Source of the DNA: an uncultured Bacteroidia bacterium
GTDB lineage: Bacteria > Bacteroidota > Bacteroidia > Bacteroidales > UBA932
Assembly (NCBI GenBank): GCA_902801885.1
Contig: CADCJX010000013.1
Location: forward strand, 1-63,460
Length of the DNA stretch: 63,460 bases
Reading direction: 5' to 3'
The position numbers and the translations under genes are program-made. The notes beneath the pieces were generated by a model that saw nothing but the letters and a program-made list of their open reading frames with translations, was not told the origin of the DNA and did not search any database. Below, piece after piece: positions 36,696 to 45,404 of this stretch (positions are counted from its first letter, which is position 1; each line of letters opens with the position of its first letter).

Positions 36696-37981
36696 TGATC
36701 ATGGCAAACAAAGGATACATAAAGACATGGCTCAGCAACTGGTGGGACGTATTCAGCCACGAACTCAAGGACATCTTCTCAGACGGAGGAGTCTTGCTTA
36801 TCTTCTTCGTGGCGGGACTGGCTTATCCACTTCTTTACAACGTGGTCTACCTCAACGGAATCCTTTCCGAGACCCCAGTTGCAGTAGTCGATGAAGCGGC
36901 ATGCCCAGACAGCCGCCGTTTCATCCGTGAGATCGATGCAACGCGAGAAGTCGAAGTTGCAGCCAAATGCATCAACATGGCGGAAGCCGAGAAACTCATG
37001 CAGGAAAGGAAGGTCAACGGGATAGTTTATTTCCCGAAGGACTTCGGTGAAAAGCTGGCCAGGAACGAGACTGCCAAGCTTTCCCTTTACGCCGACATGA
37101 GCAGCTTCCTTTACTACAAGAATGCAATGATTGCCACTAACTTCGTGATGCTCCACGAAATCGGGCAGATCCAGATGGAAAGATATTCACTGGCTGGAAT
37201 GACCGAACAGGAAGCGTCCCAGGTGGTAAAGCCTTTGGGCTATGAAGACAATAACCCCTACAACAGGGCATTCGACTACAGTTTCTTCCTGATCTCGGCT
37301 ATCCTGATGATCATCATCCAGCAGACCATGTTCTACGGAATGTCACTGCTGGTCGGTACCAGGAAGGAAAGGAACCGCAATTTCTCCTCGCTGCCCGCCC
37401 ACTATGGGAAATATGGTATCATGAGGATCGTCCTCGGACGTGGTGGCGCCTACTGGCTGCTGTACCTCGGCATAGGGATGTACATAGCTTACATAGTCCC
37501 GGCTATCTTCGGTCTCCCCCAGAGAGGACAGTTCATGGACATCCTTGCACTGCTGCTATTCTACATCACTGACTGTGTGTTCTTCAGCATGACATGGTGC
37601 ACCCTTATCACTAGGAGGGAATCGGTTTTCCTGCTGTTCCTGGCGATGTCCCCCATCTGCCTGTTCCTTACAGGCTGCTCCTGGCCTACGGTAGCCTTCC
37701 CGAAATTCTGGAAAGTGTTCTCCTACATCTTCCCCTCAACCTTCGGAGTACAAGGCTATATGAACCTCAGTACAGCCGGTGGAGACATTGCGGCTGCAGG
37801 ATTCCAGATGAGGACGATGGTACTCCAGACCATCATCTACTTCCTGCTTGCCTGTGCCAGCATCAATCTCGAGAACTGGGTCACACGCCACATCGACACC
37901 ATCCGCGACAAGAGGGACGACCTCGCACAAAAAGTGGGCATCGACCGTAAGGAGGATGCCCGCATAATCAAAGGAGCCTGA
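36695..37981 (+). CDS. ABC-2 type exporter permease, second of two
   Basis: 428 residues, or 426 from a second ATG at 36701. The layout is the same as in the preceding protein: one N-terminal membrane segment (GGVLLIFFVAGLAYPLLYNVV), a periplasmic domain starting VAVVDEAACPDSRRFI, and about five C-terminal membrane segments (LISAILMIIIQQTMFYG and others). It ends in a charged cytoplasmic tail. It likely forms a pair with the first permease, joined through the HlyD protein to the TolC duct. The exported substrate is unknown. Confidence 0.9.
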   Translation: MIMANKGYIKTWLSNWWDVFSHELKDIFSDGGVLLIFFVAGLAYPLLYNVVYLNGILSETPVAVVDEAACPDSRRFIREIDATREVEVAAKCINMAEAEKLMQERKVNGIVYFPKDFGEKLARNETAKLSLYADMSSFLYYKNAMIATNFVMLHEIGQIQMERYSLAGMTEQEASQVVKPLGYEDNNPYNRAFDYSFFLISAILMIIIQQTMFYGMSLLVGTRKERNRNFSSLPAHYGKYGIMRIVLGRGGAYWLLYLGIGMYIAYIVPAIFGLPQRGQFMDILALLLFYITDCVFFSMTWCTLITRRESVFLLFLAMSPICLFLTGCSWPTVAFPKFWKVFSYIFPSTFGVQGYMNLSTAGGDIAAAGFQMRTMVLQTIIYFLLACASINLENWVTRHIDTIRDKRDDLAQKVGIDRKEDARIIKGA

Positions 37982-37993
37982 AAGGACTGATTC

Positions 37994-39301
37994 CTATTCA
38001 CCGACATGGAACGCGACTCTGAGATCCTCGATCTCGGAGTCCGTTATCGGTTTGAGGCTGCCCAGAGGGGCTGCCAGGATGAGGGATCTCGCACTGAAAT
38101 CAGCGACCTCAAGCCTGTCGAAGGTGTTGATCAGCTTGTCACCAGTCACGACAACCGAGTCATTCTCCAGCATCACGAAAGGACGCTTGCGGAATTCGTC
38201 GGCCAGGGCGGAGAGGTGCTCGTCGTACTGGCTTCCGAACGGGAAAGTCGGGATGTCCTGAAGGAATATCCAGCTTTCAGGAATGGTCCTGACGTCGAAC
38301 TTTACGCCAGTGGTGCAGAAACCCATGAGGGCCGGCGACTGGGTCAGGATGATCGAATTGACCTTGGGGTTGCGACGGTAGATCTCATAATGCAGGGCAA
38401 CTGAGCGACTAGCCATCTTGCCGGCCTCGACCATTCCGTCCTTGATCTGGACTATGTCCTCGGGATCGATGTCCCAGCGCTGTACATTGGAAGGTGTGAT
38501 CAGGAAATCATTACCCTTCCACCTGACGGAAGCAGTTCCATAGGAGCTGCACATAAGACCCTGGGAGCAAGCCCTGCGGACTATCTGGCAGATCTCTGAG
38601 CGGATCGCCCGTTCGTCCGACGGATGGTCCACATTCATGAAATGCTCGAAGGGTGTGTTGACGGCCATCTCATGCCTTGTGATCTGCTCCTCGGTAAGAT
38701 ACTTTGGTTCTCCAAGAGTCTTGGCGTTGAGGATAGTCCTGGCGCAGAGTTCGAGGGTCTCGAAACGCTGGTAGGCATCCGCTATGTCCTCGCCGTAGAG
38801 CACCACACCATGGTTTTCCATGATGACCGCCTTGTAATCAGGATTCTTCTTGAATTCAGCAACGATCTTCTTGCCAAGGAGTTCACTTCCCGGGAGGGCA
38901 TATTCAGCGAAACCGACCGGCCCACAGACGGCACGGGCCTGAGGGATGATGCTGGTGTCAGGAATCTGGTGGACTACGCTGAAAGTCACCAGTCCCGGAG
39001 GATGGGCGTGGATGACTGAATGTGCCCTGGGATTCATCTTGTAGATGGCCTTGTGGAAAGGATACTCCGATGAAGGCCTGTGGGGGCCGACTATGGTTCC
39101 GTCAGCCTTGACGCACATTATGTCTGAGGGCTTCAAGGAACCCTTGTCGATTCCTGCCGGGGTGATCCACATGTCCCCGTTGCCGTCCATTATGGAAAGG
39201 TTTCCGCCGGAAGTTGTTGTCATTCCGCTGCGGTAGATCCTGCCGATGATGATCGCAATCTGCTCGGCAGGATGCATCAGTTTGATGTCAAGTTGTTTCA
39301 T
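37994..39301 (-). CDS. Tandem class II aldolase/adducin protein with degenerate second domain
   Basis: 435 residues, about twice the usual ~220 for this family. Domain 1 (~1-215) has the complete set: TTTSGGNLSIMD, the zinc ligands in SVIHAHPPG and the AVIMENHGVVLYG loop. Domain 2 (~225-435) keeps the fold (YGTASVRWKGNDFLITPS, FVMLENDSVVVTGD) but has LTQSPAL in place of HAHP and no His in the last loop, so it cannot bind zinc in the usual way. Family members cleave sugar 1-phosphates such as fuculose or rhamnulose phosphate. It lies 6 bases downstream of an aldolase/dehydrogenase fusion and close to a rhamnosidase gene, which points to deoxysugar breakdown. Confidence 0.88.
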   Translation of the reverse strand: MKQLDIKLMHPAEQIAIIIGRIYRSGMTTTSGGNLSIMDGNGDMWITPAGIDKGSLKPSDIMCVKADGTIVGPHRPSSEYPFHKAIYKMNPRAHSVIHAHPPGLVTFSVVHQIPDTSIIPQARAVCGPVGFAEYALPGSELLGKKIVAEFKKNPDYKAVIMENHGVVLYGEDIADAYQRFETLELCARTILNAKTLGEPKYLTEEQITRHEMAVNTPFEHFMNVDHPSDERAIRSEICQIVRRACSQGLMCSSYGTASVRWKGNDFLITPSNVQRWDIDPEDIVQIKDGMVEAGKMASRSVALHYEIYRRNPKVNSIILTQSPALMGFCTTGVKFDVRTIPESWIFLQDIPTFPFGSQYDEHLSALADEFRKRPFVMLENDSVVVTGDKLINTFDRLEVADFSARSLILAAPLGSLKPITDSEIEDLRVAFHVGE

Positions 39302-39307
39302 TGATAA

Positions 39308-41266
39308 TTATGCTAGCATTACCTGGCCTCCTGTCACAGGGATGGCCTGACCGGTCTCTCCGGTCTGTTCGATTGCATAGAGAATCGCCTTGCAGACGTC
39401 TACCGGGTTGCAGCCCTTGCGCATAGGCACTTTGGAGAGATAATATTCCTTCACATCGACCACTGTCTTCGCCCCGGGGGCCTTGCCTGCCTTGAGGTAC
39501 TGGATGAAAAGGCCTTTTTCAGGATCGCTCCAGAGCGGGCCGTCATAGTAGTTGCCAGGGCAGATGGAGTTGACCTTGACACGGAAGGGAGCGAGCTCGA
39601 GGGCGAAGGACTGGGTCAGCCCGATGCCTCCGAACTTGCCGCCGGCGTAGGCAAAGTTTGCCTTGCTTCCTACAAGGCCGCTCTTGGAGTTGATCTGCAC
39701 TATGTCGGCAAAGTATTCGGGGTCGTTGGCGGTCTCTATCTTCATCACGTGACTGGCCACCTTGGCGCAGTAGAAATAAGCCTTGTAGTTGATGTTCGTC
39801 ACAAATTCGAAGTTCTCGGGAGTCATGGCCTCGAGGTCTCCGGCACGCACGACTCCTGCATTGGAGACGAACGCATCCAGGGCGCCGAAATTCACCACTG
39901 TCTCCTTGATAAGGTTATGGAGACTGTCCATGTCGGCCACGTTCGTCTTTACGAATATGGCCTTGTTTGCCTTGGCGATTTCGTTGAACCCGGCGGCCGC
40001 CTTCTGGCCGGTCACCTCGTTCAAATCGGCCACCACAATGTTGGCCCCTTCCCTGATCAGTTCACGGGCGATGCCCTCACCGAATCCCTGGGCAGCTCCA
40101 GTCACGATTATGGTCTTCCCTTCGACGCGTCCCCTCGAAGCAGCTGCAGCAACCTTGCGGCGATAGTTTTCCACCTCCCAGTTGTCAATGAAGGCAATCT
40201 GGCGGGCGGTCATCGGATGCTCGCCACCGAAACTGGCGGCATACCAGGCGACCTTCATGGAATCCATGAATACGTCCGTTACGGTCTGGGCCTCCTTGGC
40301 GTTGGAGCCTACAGCCACAAGGCCGATTCCCTTGATGAGCAGCACCTTCGGAGTGTGTCCACGCTTCTGGATGTAAGCCTCGATCTTCCTTTCAGCCTGC
40401 TTCACAAGATCCTCGGGATCCTTAGGATCAATGAATATGTACTCACTCTTGCAGTAGACAATACCATCTGGAGTGAAGGGCTTAAGGACGGCTGCAGCTG
40501 CATCCTTGCTCTGGATGAAGCTGTCGACTAGCGCATTGTTGGTCACTTTCAAAGTCTTGAGCCCGCGGCCTGAGCGGCTGAGGATCGTCCTGATTGCCGG
40601 GATTGTCTCGCTGACGCATTCGCAGATTGGAGCCTCGCCTTCAGGGACCGGCTTCACCAGCGATTCCAGTTTGGACATGATTCCGTCGTAGATCCTTTCG
40701 ATCTCCTCAACAGTGTCAGCTCCGACGAAGATACCGTGGTTCTGGAGGAATATGACTGCAGGGTCGCATCCGTGCTCCTTCCTGTATTCCTTGATCTTGT
40801 CGTACACCTTCTTGAAAAGGGTGTAGCCGGGATCCGTGTATGGGATGTACAATGCATCCGGGAAGAAATGGGCGCACAAGGTCTCTGCATCCTTGCTGCA
40901 CATCAGGCCATTGACAAGGGTCGGATGGAGATGGACCACGAAGGCCGCTTCCATGCAATTGTGCAGGGAAGTCTCTACTGAAGGACGCCTGTCCTTGGTG
41001 ATGCAAGCTGCTGCGAGGTCGTTCTTGACCTGCTCCTCCCTCTCGGAGGTCTCGCTGCTGTACTTCTTCTCACCCATGGGGTTAAGAAGAGCCCTATCCA
41101 ACACTGCGAATCCATTCTCATCTATGGTGGCAAGGGCATGGCCGCTGGCCTTGACCCAGAGTCTGTCAACAGTCTTGAAAGAGGTGTTTCCGCCTCCAGC
41201 AATCACGAACCTGTCGTCGCTGCCGTATTTGCGCGACACTTCAACCAACTTTTCAATTCCAGACAT
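39308..41266 (-). CDS. Bifunctional class II aldolase / short-chain dehydrogenase (rhamnulose-1-phosphate aldolase/lactaldehyde dehydrogenase-like)
   Basis: 652 residues from the ATG at 41266 (MSGIEKLVEVSRKYG); an ATG at 41278 would overlap the preceding gene by 8 bases and is also possible. Residues ~1-380 are an aldolase domain (VIAGGGNTSFKTVDRLWVKA, FVVHLHPTLVNGLM, IFLQNHGIFVGAD). Residues ~390-652 are a Rossmann SDR domain (IVTGAAQGFGEGIARELI, SNAGVVRAGDLEAM, YAGGKFGGIGLTQ with the catalytic Tyr shifted as YAxxKxG). Fusions of this type (RhaEW) split rhamnulose 1-phosphate and oxidise lactaldehyde in L-rhamnose use. The nearby GH78 gene supports that reading. Confidence 0.88.
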   Translation of the reverse strand: MSGIEKLVEVSRKYGSDDRFVIAGGGNTSFKTVDRLWVKASGHALATIDENGFAVLDRALLNPMGEKKYSSETSEREEQVKNDLAAACITKDRRPSVETSLHNCMEAAFVVHLHPTLVNGLMCSKDAETLCAHFFPDALYIPYTDPGYTLFKKVYDKIKEYRKEHGCDPAVIFLQNHGIFVGADTVEEIERIYDGIMSKLESLVKPVPEGEAPICECVSETIPAIRTILSRSGRGLKTLKVTNNALVDSFIQSKDAAAAVLKPFTPDGIVYCKSEYIFIDPKDPEDLVKQAERKIEAYIQKRGHTPKVLLIKGIGLVAVGSNAKEAQTVTDVFMDSMKVAWYAASFGGEHPMTARQIAFIDNWEVENYRRKVAAAASRGRVEGKTIIVTGAAQGFGEGIARELIREGANIVVADLNEVTGQKAAAGFNEIAKANKAIFVKTNVADMDSLHNLIKETVVNFGALDAFVSNAGVVRAGDLEAMTPENFEFVTNINYKAYFYCAKVASHVMKIETANDPEYFADIVQINSKSGLVGSKANFAYAGGKFGGIGLTQSFALELAPFRVKVNSICPGNYYDGPLWSDPEKGLFIQYLKAGKAPGAKTVVDVKEYYLSKVPMRKGCNPVDVCKAILYAIEQTGETGQAIPVTGGQVMLA

Positions 41267-41270
41267 ATTC

Positions 41271-42371
41271 CTAAGCATTTATCGTATTCATGATTATCTC
41301 CTCTCCGGCATCGGCCGAATCCGTCCCCGCCTGATGGGCTACTACCTTGCAGGCTCCACGGAAATTGATTTCGCGCAACTTCTCGCTGAGCCCTTCGGGA
41401 TGATCGCTCGTCCGGAGCTTTATCGGCTCGAGGGCAGGAGTGTTGTGCTCCGAACCGAAGGTTACGGTGAAGCCCTCGTCCTCAAGGTAGGAAGCATATT
41501 CCTCAAGCACCCTGGTAGTGTTCCTGGTCGTGATGAACTCAGCAGAAGTTATCCCTCTCTTCTTCAATGTGTCGGCAGCCTTCTGGAGGTCCCCTTCGAA
41601 GTCAGTGAATTCTCCCTTGGCATTGTCGGCCAGGAAAGGATAGGTGGGGATGCCACCGGCAGCCATGATAATCTCGCAGACTGCCTCCATCGGAAGGAAT
41701 GCCTTGGGATCCTCCGGCACGAAGGCAGCGCCTCCGGCTTTAAGCAGCCTCGAACGGATCTCGTTCTCGACAGCCGCGGCATTGTCCGGAGAAGCCTTGA
41801 GAGGTACTCCGCCGAATAGTTTTTCGTAGACTGGGACGACATCGATGAAGCGAGCCTCGACTTCCATCCTCACGGCCTTTGCAAGATGCCGCTCGCGGAC
41901 CGATCCTTTGGTCAGATCCTTTACGATCCTCTTGAAATCCAGGTTGAATCCGGCTCCCACAGCATCCAGATGGGCATTGAGCTTGGCACACATCCTCTCG
42001 ACCTGCATGTTGGACTCGTTCCTTATATCTTCAAGTAGCTTCTCCTCCCTTCCCTTCAGGACTATCGGAAAAGAAAGGCCCTTGCCGCTGATGTAGGTAC
42101 GGCCGGGGTTGTTGGGGTCATTGACCCTCAATCCTGCAGCCTGGTCCTCGCTGTTAAGGGAGATGAATTCTATGTTGAACATAGGGCAAAGGTTCCTCGC
42201 CTTGCAGCCGGCACTCCATTCCGAGTACCCCTCAAGACTATAGAAATCGTTAATACCCACCACCTTAACCCCTTCCGAAGCAGCCATATTAAGGGCCTGG
42301 TCCACATCAGCGAAAGCACTGAAAGAATAAGGAGTGTGCATGTGGGCGTTGACGTCGATTAGATTCTTCAT
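41271..42371 (-). CDS. PHP domain protein of the rhamnose-type cluster
   Basis: 366 residues from the ATG at 42371 (MKNLIDVNAHMHTPYSFSAF). The frame stays open upstream into the GH78 gene, but that part is antisense to it. The first PHP metal motif is NAHMHTPYSFS and the second is VVGINDFYSLEGY; FITTRNTTRVLEEYA and VTFGSEHNTP lie towards the end. PHP proteins are metal-dependent phosphoesterases. The substrate is unknown; the position directly upstream of the aldolase/dehydrogenase gene suggests a role in sugar phosphate handling. A -7 element lies 24 bases upstream. Confidence 0.8.
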   Translation of the reverse strand: MKNLIDVNAHMHTPYSFSAFADVDQALNMAASEGVKVVGINDFYSLEGYSEWSAGCKARNLCPMFNIEFISLNSEDQAAGLRVNDPNNPGRTYISGKGLSFPIVLKGREEKLLEDIRNESNMQVERMCAKLNAHLDAVGAGFNLDFKRIVKDLTKGSVRERHLAKAVRMEVEARFIDVVPVYEKLFGGVPLKASPDNAAAVENEIRSRLLKAGGAAFVPEDPKAFLPMEAVCEIIMAAGGIPTYPFLADNAKGEFTDFEGDLQKAADTLKKRGITSAEFITTRNTTRVLEEYASYLEDEGFTVTFGSEHNTPALEPIKLRTSDHPEGLSEKLREINFRGACKVVAHQAGTDSADAGEEIIMNTINA

Positions 42372-42394
42372 TTCAGATTTGGATTTTGCAAGTT

Positions 42395-42402
42395 CAAATT
42401 TA
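42395..42402 (-). promoter_or_regulatory. -7 element of the leftward PHP-aldolase operon
   Basis: TAAATTTG on the minus strand, an exact match to TAnnTTTG, 24 bases before the PHP gene ATG. It lies within the control region of the divergent GH78 gene. Confidence 0.5.
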
Positions 42403-42412
42403 GCAAAAATTA

Positions 42413-42420
42413 TAACTTTG
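42413..42420 (+). promoter_or_regulatory. -7 element of the GH78 gene, close to its start codon
   Basis: TAACTTTG is an exact -7 match. It ends 5 bases before the ATG at 42426, so the transcript would have almost no leader. Confidence 0.5.
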
Positions 42421-42425
42421 TGTTC

Positions 42426-44159
42426 ATGAAAAGACTTACAATCCTCATCGTATGGTGCCTCATCCTTGCAGGAGGAAGCATCGCGGCCCAGGAACGGCCC
42501 GGAGGACAGAGAAAGGAAGCCGAATTCGTCGAAGAATACATCACCCCCACCCGTATCATGAAAGTGACCGGAGATGTAAGGGGGCAGGAACAGCTGCTCA
42601 GACCCTATGTCGGACAGGTTTCCACCACCGAACCCGCTGTGGCTGTGCTCAAGAGCTCCAAGTCCGGCAAGGCCTCCATCTTGTTCGATTTCGGGAAGGA
42701 ACTCCAGGGCGGAGTCCAGATCATCAGGGCGATTTCCTCGGACAAGAAGGCTGCTGTCTTCCACCTGTGTTTCGGTGAATCCGTGACAGAGGCGATGAGC
42801 AGCGTGGACGCTGAAGGTACGACAGCTACCAACGAACATTCAGTCAGGGATTTCGAGACTTCGGTCCCGTGGCTCGGCTCGATGATAACCGGAGAGACAG
42901 GGTTCCGCTTCCTGAGGGTCGATCTGGTCAGCGAAGATGTGGAAGTGCCCCTGGTCGCCGTCAGGGCCGTGTCCCGCTACAGGGACATCCCCTACCTCGG
43001 TTCATTCAAGTGTGACGATGAAAGGATCAACAAGATATGGGAAACCGGAGCCTACACCGTCCACCTCAACATGCAGGACTATCTCTGGGACGGCATCAAG
43101 AGGGACCGCCTCGTATGGATCGGCGACATGCACCCGGAAGTCATGACCGTAGGAACGGTGTTCGGCAACCACGAAGTCGTCCGTAAGAGCCTCGACTATG
43201 TCCGCGATGGCACTCCGGCCACCTCCTGGATGAACGGAATCTGCTCATATTCACTATGGTGGATCATCATCCACCATCACCTATACTGGTACTACGGCGA
43301 CAAGGAATATCTTTCCGCCCAGAAGACCTACCTCACCGAACTCCTGCGGAACGTGATGAAGAACATCGACGGGAACAAGGAGGCCTATAAAAGCGGGCGC
43401 TTCATCGACTGGCCGACCAATGACAATCCCGACGCTATCCATGCCGGCCTTCAGGCACTGACCGTCAGGGCCCTGGAAGCGGGATCCGAACTAGCAGGAT
43501 GGCTCTCCGATCCAGCCCTTGCCAAGGAATGCCGGGACGCCGCGACCAAACTCAGGACCTATGTCCCGGACAACAAAGGCAACAAGGAGGCTGCGGCCCT
43601 GCTCGCAATCGAAGGGATGCTTGACGCCAAGACTGCCCACGACATAATCGTCAAGTACGGAGCAAAGGATTTCACCTCATTCATGGGCTACTACATGCTC
43701 GAGGCCCTCGCCAAGAACGGCAGCTACGCCGACGCCCTCGACCTTATCTCGGAATATTGGGGCAGGATGCTGGACCTGGGTGCCACTACCTTCTGGGAGG
43801 ATTTCAACTACATGGATTCGAAGAATGCAGCCAGGATCGACGAGTTCGTACCGGAAGGGAAATTCGACATCCACGCTGACGGCGGAGCATATTGCTATGT
43901 CGGTCTGCGTCACAGTTTCTGCCACGGCTGGGCTTCAGGTCCGACGGCCTGGCTGAGCCAGCACATCCTGGGAGTCGAACCGGCCTCGCCCGGATTCAAG
44001 ACCGTCAGGATCCGTCCTCATCTTGGTAACCTCGAATGGGTGGAAGGAGACTTCCCCACTCCCTACGGCATAATCCACGTGACCCACAGCAGGAGGCCTG
44101 ACGGCCAGATTTCATCTACTGTGGAACTTCCGGAAGGAGTGGAACTCTCTGCCGAATAA
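42426..44159 (+). CDS. GH78-type alpha-L-rhamnosidase, exported
   Basis: 577 residues from the ATG at 42426, with a signal peptide (MKRLTILIVWCLILAGGSIAA). The N-terminal ~190 residues are beta-rich. The (alpha/alpha)6 barrel follows, with FKCDDERINKIWETGAYTV, then QDYLWDGIKRDRLVWIGDMH, which carries the Asp/Glu cluster typical of GH78, and HSFCHGWASGPTAWLSQHI; a short beta domain closes it. It is shorter than many GH78 enzymes (~700-900) because the extra N-terminal beta domains are missing. It should release terminal L-rhamnose. It is divergent from the PHP-aldolase operon, which could process the freed sugar. Confidence 0.85.
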   Translation: MKRLTILIVWCLILAGGSIAAQERPGGQRKEAEFVEEYITPTRIMKVTGDVRGQEQLLRPYVGQVSTTEPAVAVLKSSKSGKASILFDFGKELQGGVQIIRAISSDKKAAVFHLCFGESVTEAMSSVDAEGTTATNEHSVRDFETSVPWLGSMITGETGFRFLRVDLVSEDVEVPLVAVRAVSRYRDIPYLGSFKCDDERINKIWETGAYTVHLNMQDYLWDGIKRDRLVWIGDMHPEVMTVGTVFGNHEVVRKSLDYVRDGTPATSWMNGICSYSLWWIIIHHHLYWYYGDKEYLSAQKTYLTELLRNVMKNIDGNKEAYKSGRFIDWPTNDNPDAIHAGLQALTVRALEAGSELAGWLSDPALAKECRDAATKLRTYVPDNKGNKEAAALLAIEGMLDAKTAHDIIVKYGAKDFTSFMGYYMLEALAKNGSYADALDLISEYWGRMLDLGATTFWEDFNYMDSKNAARIDEFVPEGKFDIHADGGAYCYVGLRHSFCHGWASGPTAWLSQHILGVEPASPGFKTVRIRPHLGNLEWVEGDFPTPYGIIHVTHSRRPDGQISSTVELPEGVELSAE

Positions 44160-44165
44160 AGGCTT

Positions 44166-44879
44166 TTAAACCAGCGACAAAGCGACGTCCATCATCTGGG
44201 TGAAAGTCTTCTGGCGTTCTTCAGACGTGGTGATTTCACCGGTGAGAAGGTGGTCGGAAATGGTGAGGATGCCGAGTGCGCGGTTGCCGCTGCGGGCCGC
44301 GTTGAAATACAACGCCGCTACTTCCATCTCGACGGCAAGGACGCCCATGGAGATCCAGCGCTCGGTGCGGGGATTCTCGCGGTAGAAAACGTCGGAAGAA
44401 AGGACGTTGCCGACCTTGTAGCGGTAACCCATGCGGTCACAAGCGTCTGCCGCACCACGCAGGAGGTCGAAATCGCCTATGGGAGCGAAAACTCCGCCGA
44501 GTTCATACTGATCGCCGTAGTTGGAATCGGTGCAGGCTCCCTCAGCGATCACAAGGTCGCCGACCCTAAGATCCTTGGTATACGCCCCAGCGCTTCCAAC
44601 CCGGATTATGGTCTTCACCCCATAGAAGTGGAAGAGTTCATAGGTGTACAAGCCGATCGACGGCATGCCCATTCCATGGCCCATCATGCTGACGGGCTTG
44701 CCATTGTAAGTGCCGGTGTATCCCAGCATGCCTCGCACTTCATTGAAGCACACGGGATTCTCCAGGTATTTTTCTGCCATGAACTTGACTCGCAGCGGAT
44801 CTCCCGCCATGATCACTGTCTCGGCTATCTCGCCGCATTTTGCCCCGATGTGGGGTGTGGGGGTATTGCTTGCTTTCAT
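44166..44879 (-). CDS. deoD: Purine-nucleoside phosphorylase, DeoD type
   Basis: 237 residues, the usual size for the hexameric bacterial enzyme. It splits purine (deoxy)nucleosides with phosphate to base and pentose 1-phosphate. Marks: PHIGAKCGEIAETVIMAGDPLR with the phosphate-binding Arg, IIRVGSAGAYTKDLRVGDLVIA, GVLAVEMEVAALYFNA with the ribose-binding Met-Glu, and the catalytic Asp in ISDHLLTGE. It is the last core gene before the first mobile element. It is convergent with the GH78 gene, with 6 bases between the stops. Confidence 0.95.
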   Translation of the reverse strand: MKASNTPTPHIGAKCGEIAETVIMAGDPLRVKFMAEKYLENPVCFNEVRGMLGYTGTYNGKPVSMMGHGMGMPSIGLYTYELFHFYGVKTIIRVGSAGAYTKDLRVGDLVIAEGACTDSNYGDQYELGGVFAPIGDFDLLRGAADACDRMGYRYKVGNVLSSDVFYRENPRTERWISMGVLAVEMEVAALYFNAARSGNRALGILTISDHLLTGEITTSEERQKTFTQMMDVALSLV

Positions 44880-44973
44880 AATAGCTTATCTTGTTTCCGT
44901 AAAGATAGCGATAATATGAATGACATACATCAGTAGAATCATTCGAAATCTCCATCATATCAATTAAAGAGGA

Positions 44974-45011
44974 CAAAAGAAAAACGGCCTCAGAGATCCT
45001 GAAGCCGTTTT
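44974..45011 (-). terminator. Minus-strand terminator beside the left att candidate
   Basis: AAAACGGC-CTCAG and CTGA-GCCGTTTT pair (44981-45011) around a short loop, and on the minus strand the stem runs into TTTTTCTTTTG. It follows the tRNA-like 3' end at 45013-45047 as a tRNA terminator would. Confidence 0.7.
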
Positions 45012-45012
45012 C

Positions 45013-45047
45013 GTGCGGTAGGGTGGAAAACTATCGAACTTTCGTAG
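45013..45047. other. Left attachment-site candidate of element A (tRNA 3'-end-like)
   Basis: GTGCGGTAGGGTGG, then TATCGAACTTTCG, shares TGCGGTAGG, TG and TCGAACT in the same order with 53397-53424 at the right end of element A. Read on the minus strand it looks like the TTCGA loop and acceptor end of a tRNA next to a terminator, but no complete tRNA can be folded here. Confidence 0.45.
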
Positions 45048-45322
45048 AGGACTTCCTCTCGGTTGAGGAATTCTGCCATTGGCTTGAGGAATGGGAGTAA
45101 AATGCTATTGTTTTTCCGCCTCTCCGAATACAATACCTCTAACCAAAAACTCCCTTCCTGCTAATAGCCCTATGTAAGTCAAAAAACTATCTATCCCATA
45201 CACCATGTTTAGAATGGCGGGGTATAGAGGGCTTCATGAATTCTCGGCTGGAAATTGACCAGTTCAAAAACGGGCTCCCTTTCGACAATTATTTCCTTCT
45301 AAAAGCAGGCATGTTGAGGTTC

Positions 45323-45355
45323 CCGGACTAATGCTTGAATAATAATCCGGTTTTT
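45323..45355 (+). terminator. Hairpin with T run without an obvious gene
   Basis: CCGGACTAAT and ATAATCCGG pair imperfectly and are followed by five T. No gene ends just upstream on this strand, so it may end an unseen small RNA or shield the element from outside transcription. The sequence AATAATCCGG also recurs at 61221-61266 in element B. Confidence 0.45.
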
Positions 45356-45404
45356 CTCGTCACTTTCCGGAGTTAGTAAGTATTTATAGTAAAAAAGCAT
45401 TAGT

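Larger units (their letters stand above)
44880..45404. other. Intergenic junction between chromosome and element A
   Basis: These 525 bases hold no convincing coding region. From left to right there are the deoD upstream region, a minus-strand terminator (44974-45011), a tRNA-3'-end-like sequence (45013-45047) taken as the left boundary of element A, about 270 bases in which I see nothing, and a plus-strand hairpin with a T run (45323-45355). Confidence 0.5.

Noticed and set aside
41271-42839. A 522-residue protein extending the PHP frame upstream
   Set aside because: The extra part is antisense to the GH78 gene, has no PHP features, and a -7 promoter element lies just before the ATG at 42371.
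45013-45095. A tRNA gene on the minus strand next to deoD
   Set aside because: Several short hairpins exist but they do not fit the cloverleaf, and the T arm is malformed.
45090-45176. A 28-codon frame at the left end of element A
   Set aside because: It has no initiation signal, an unlikely composition and no relation to known small proteins.
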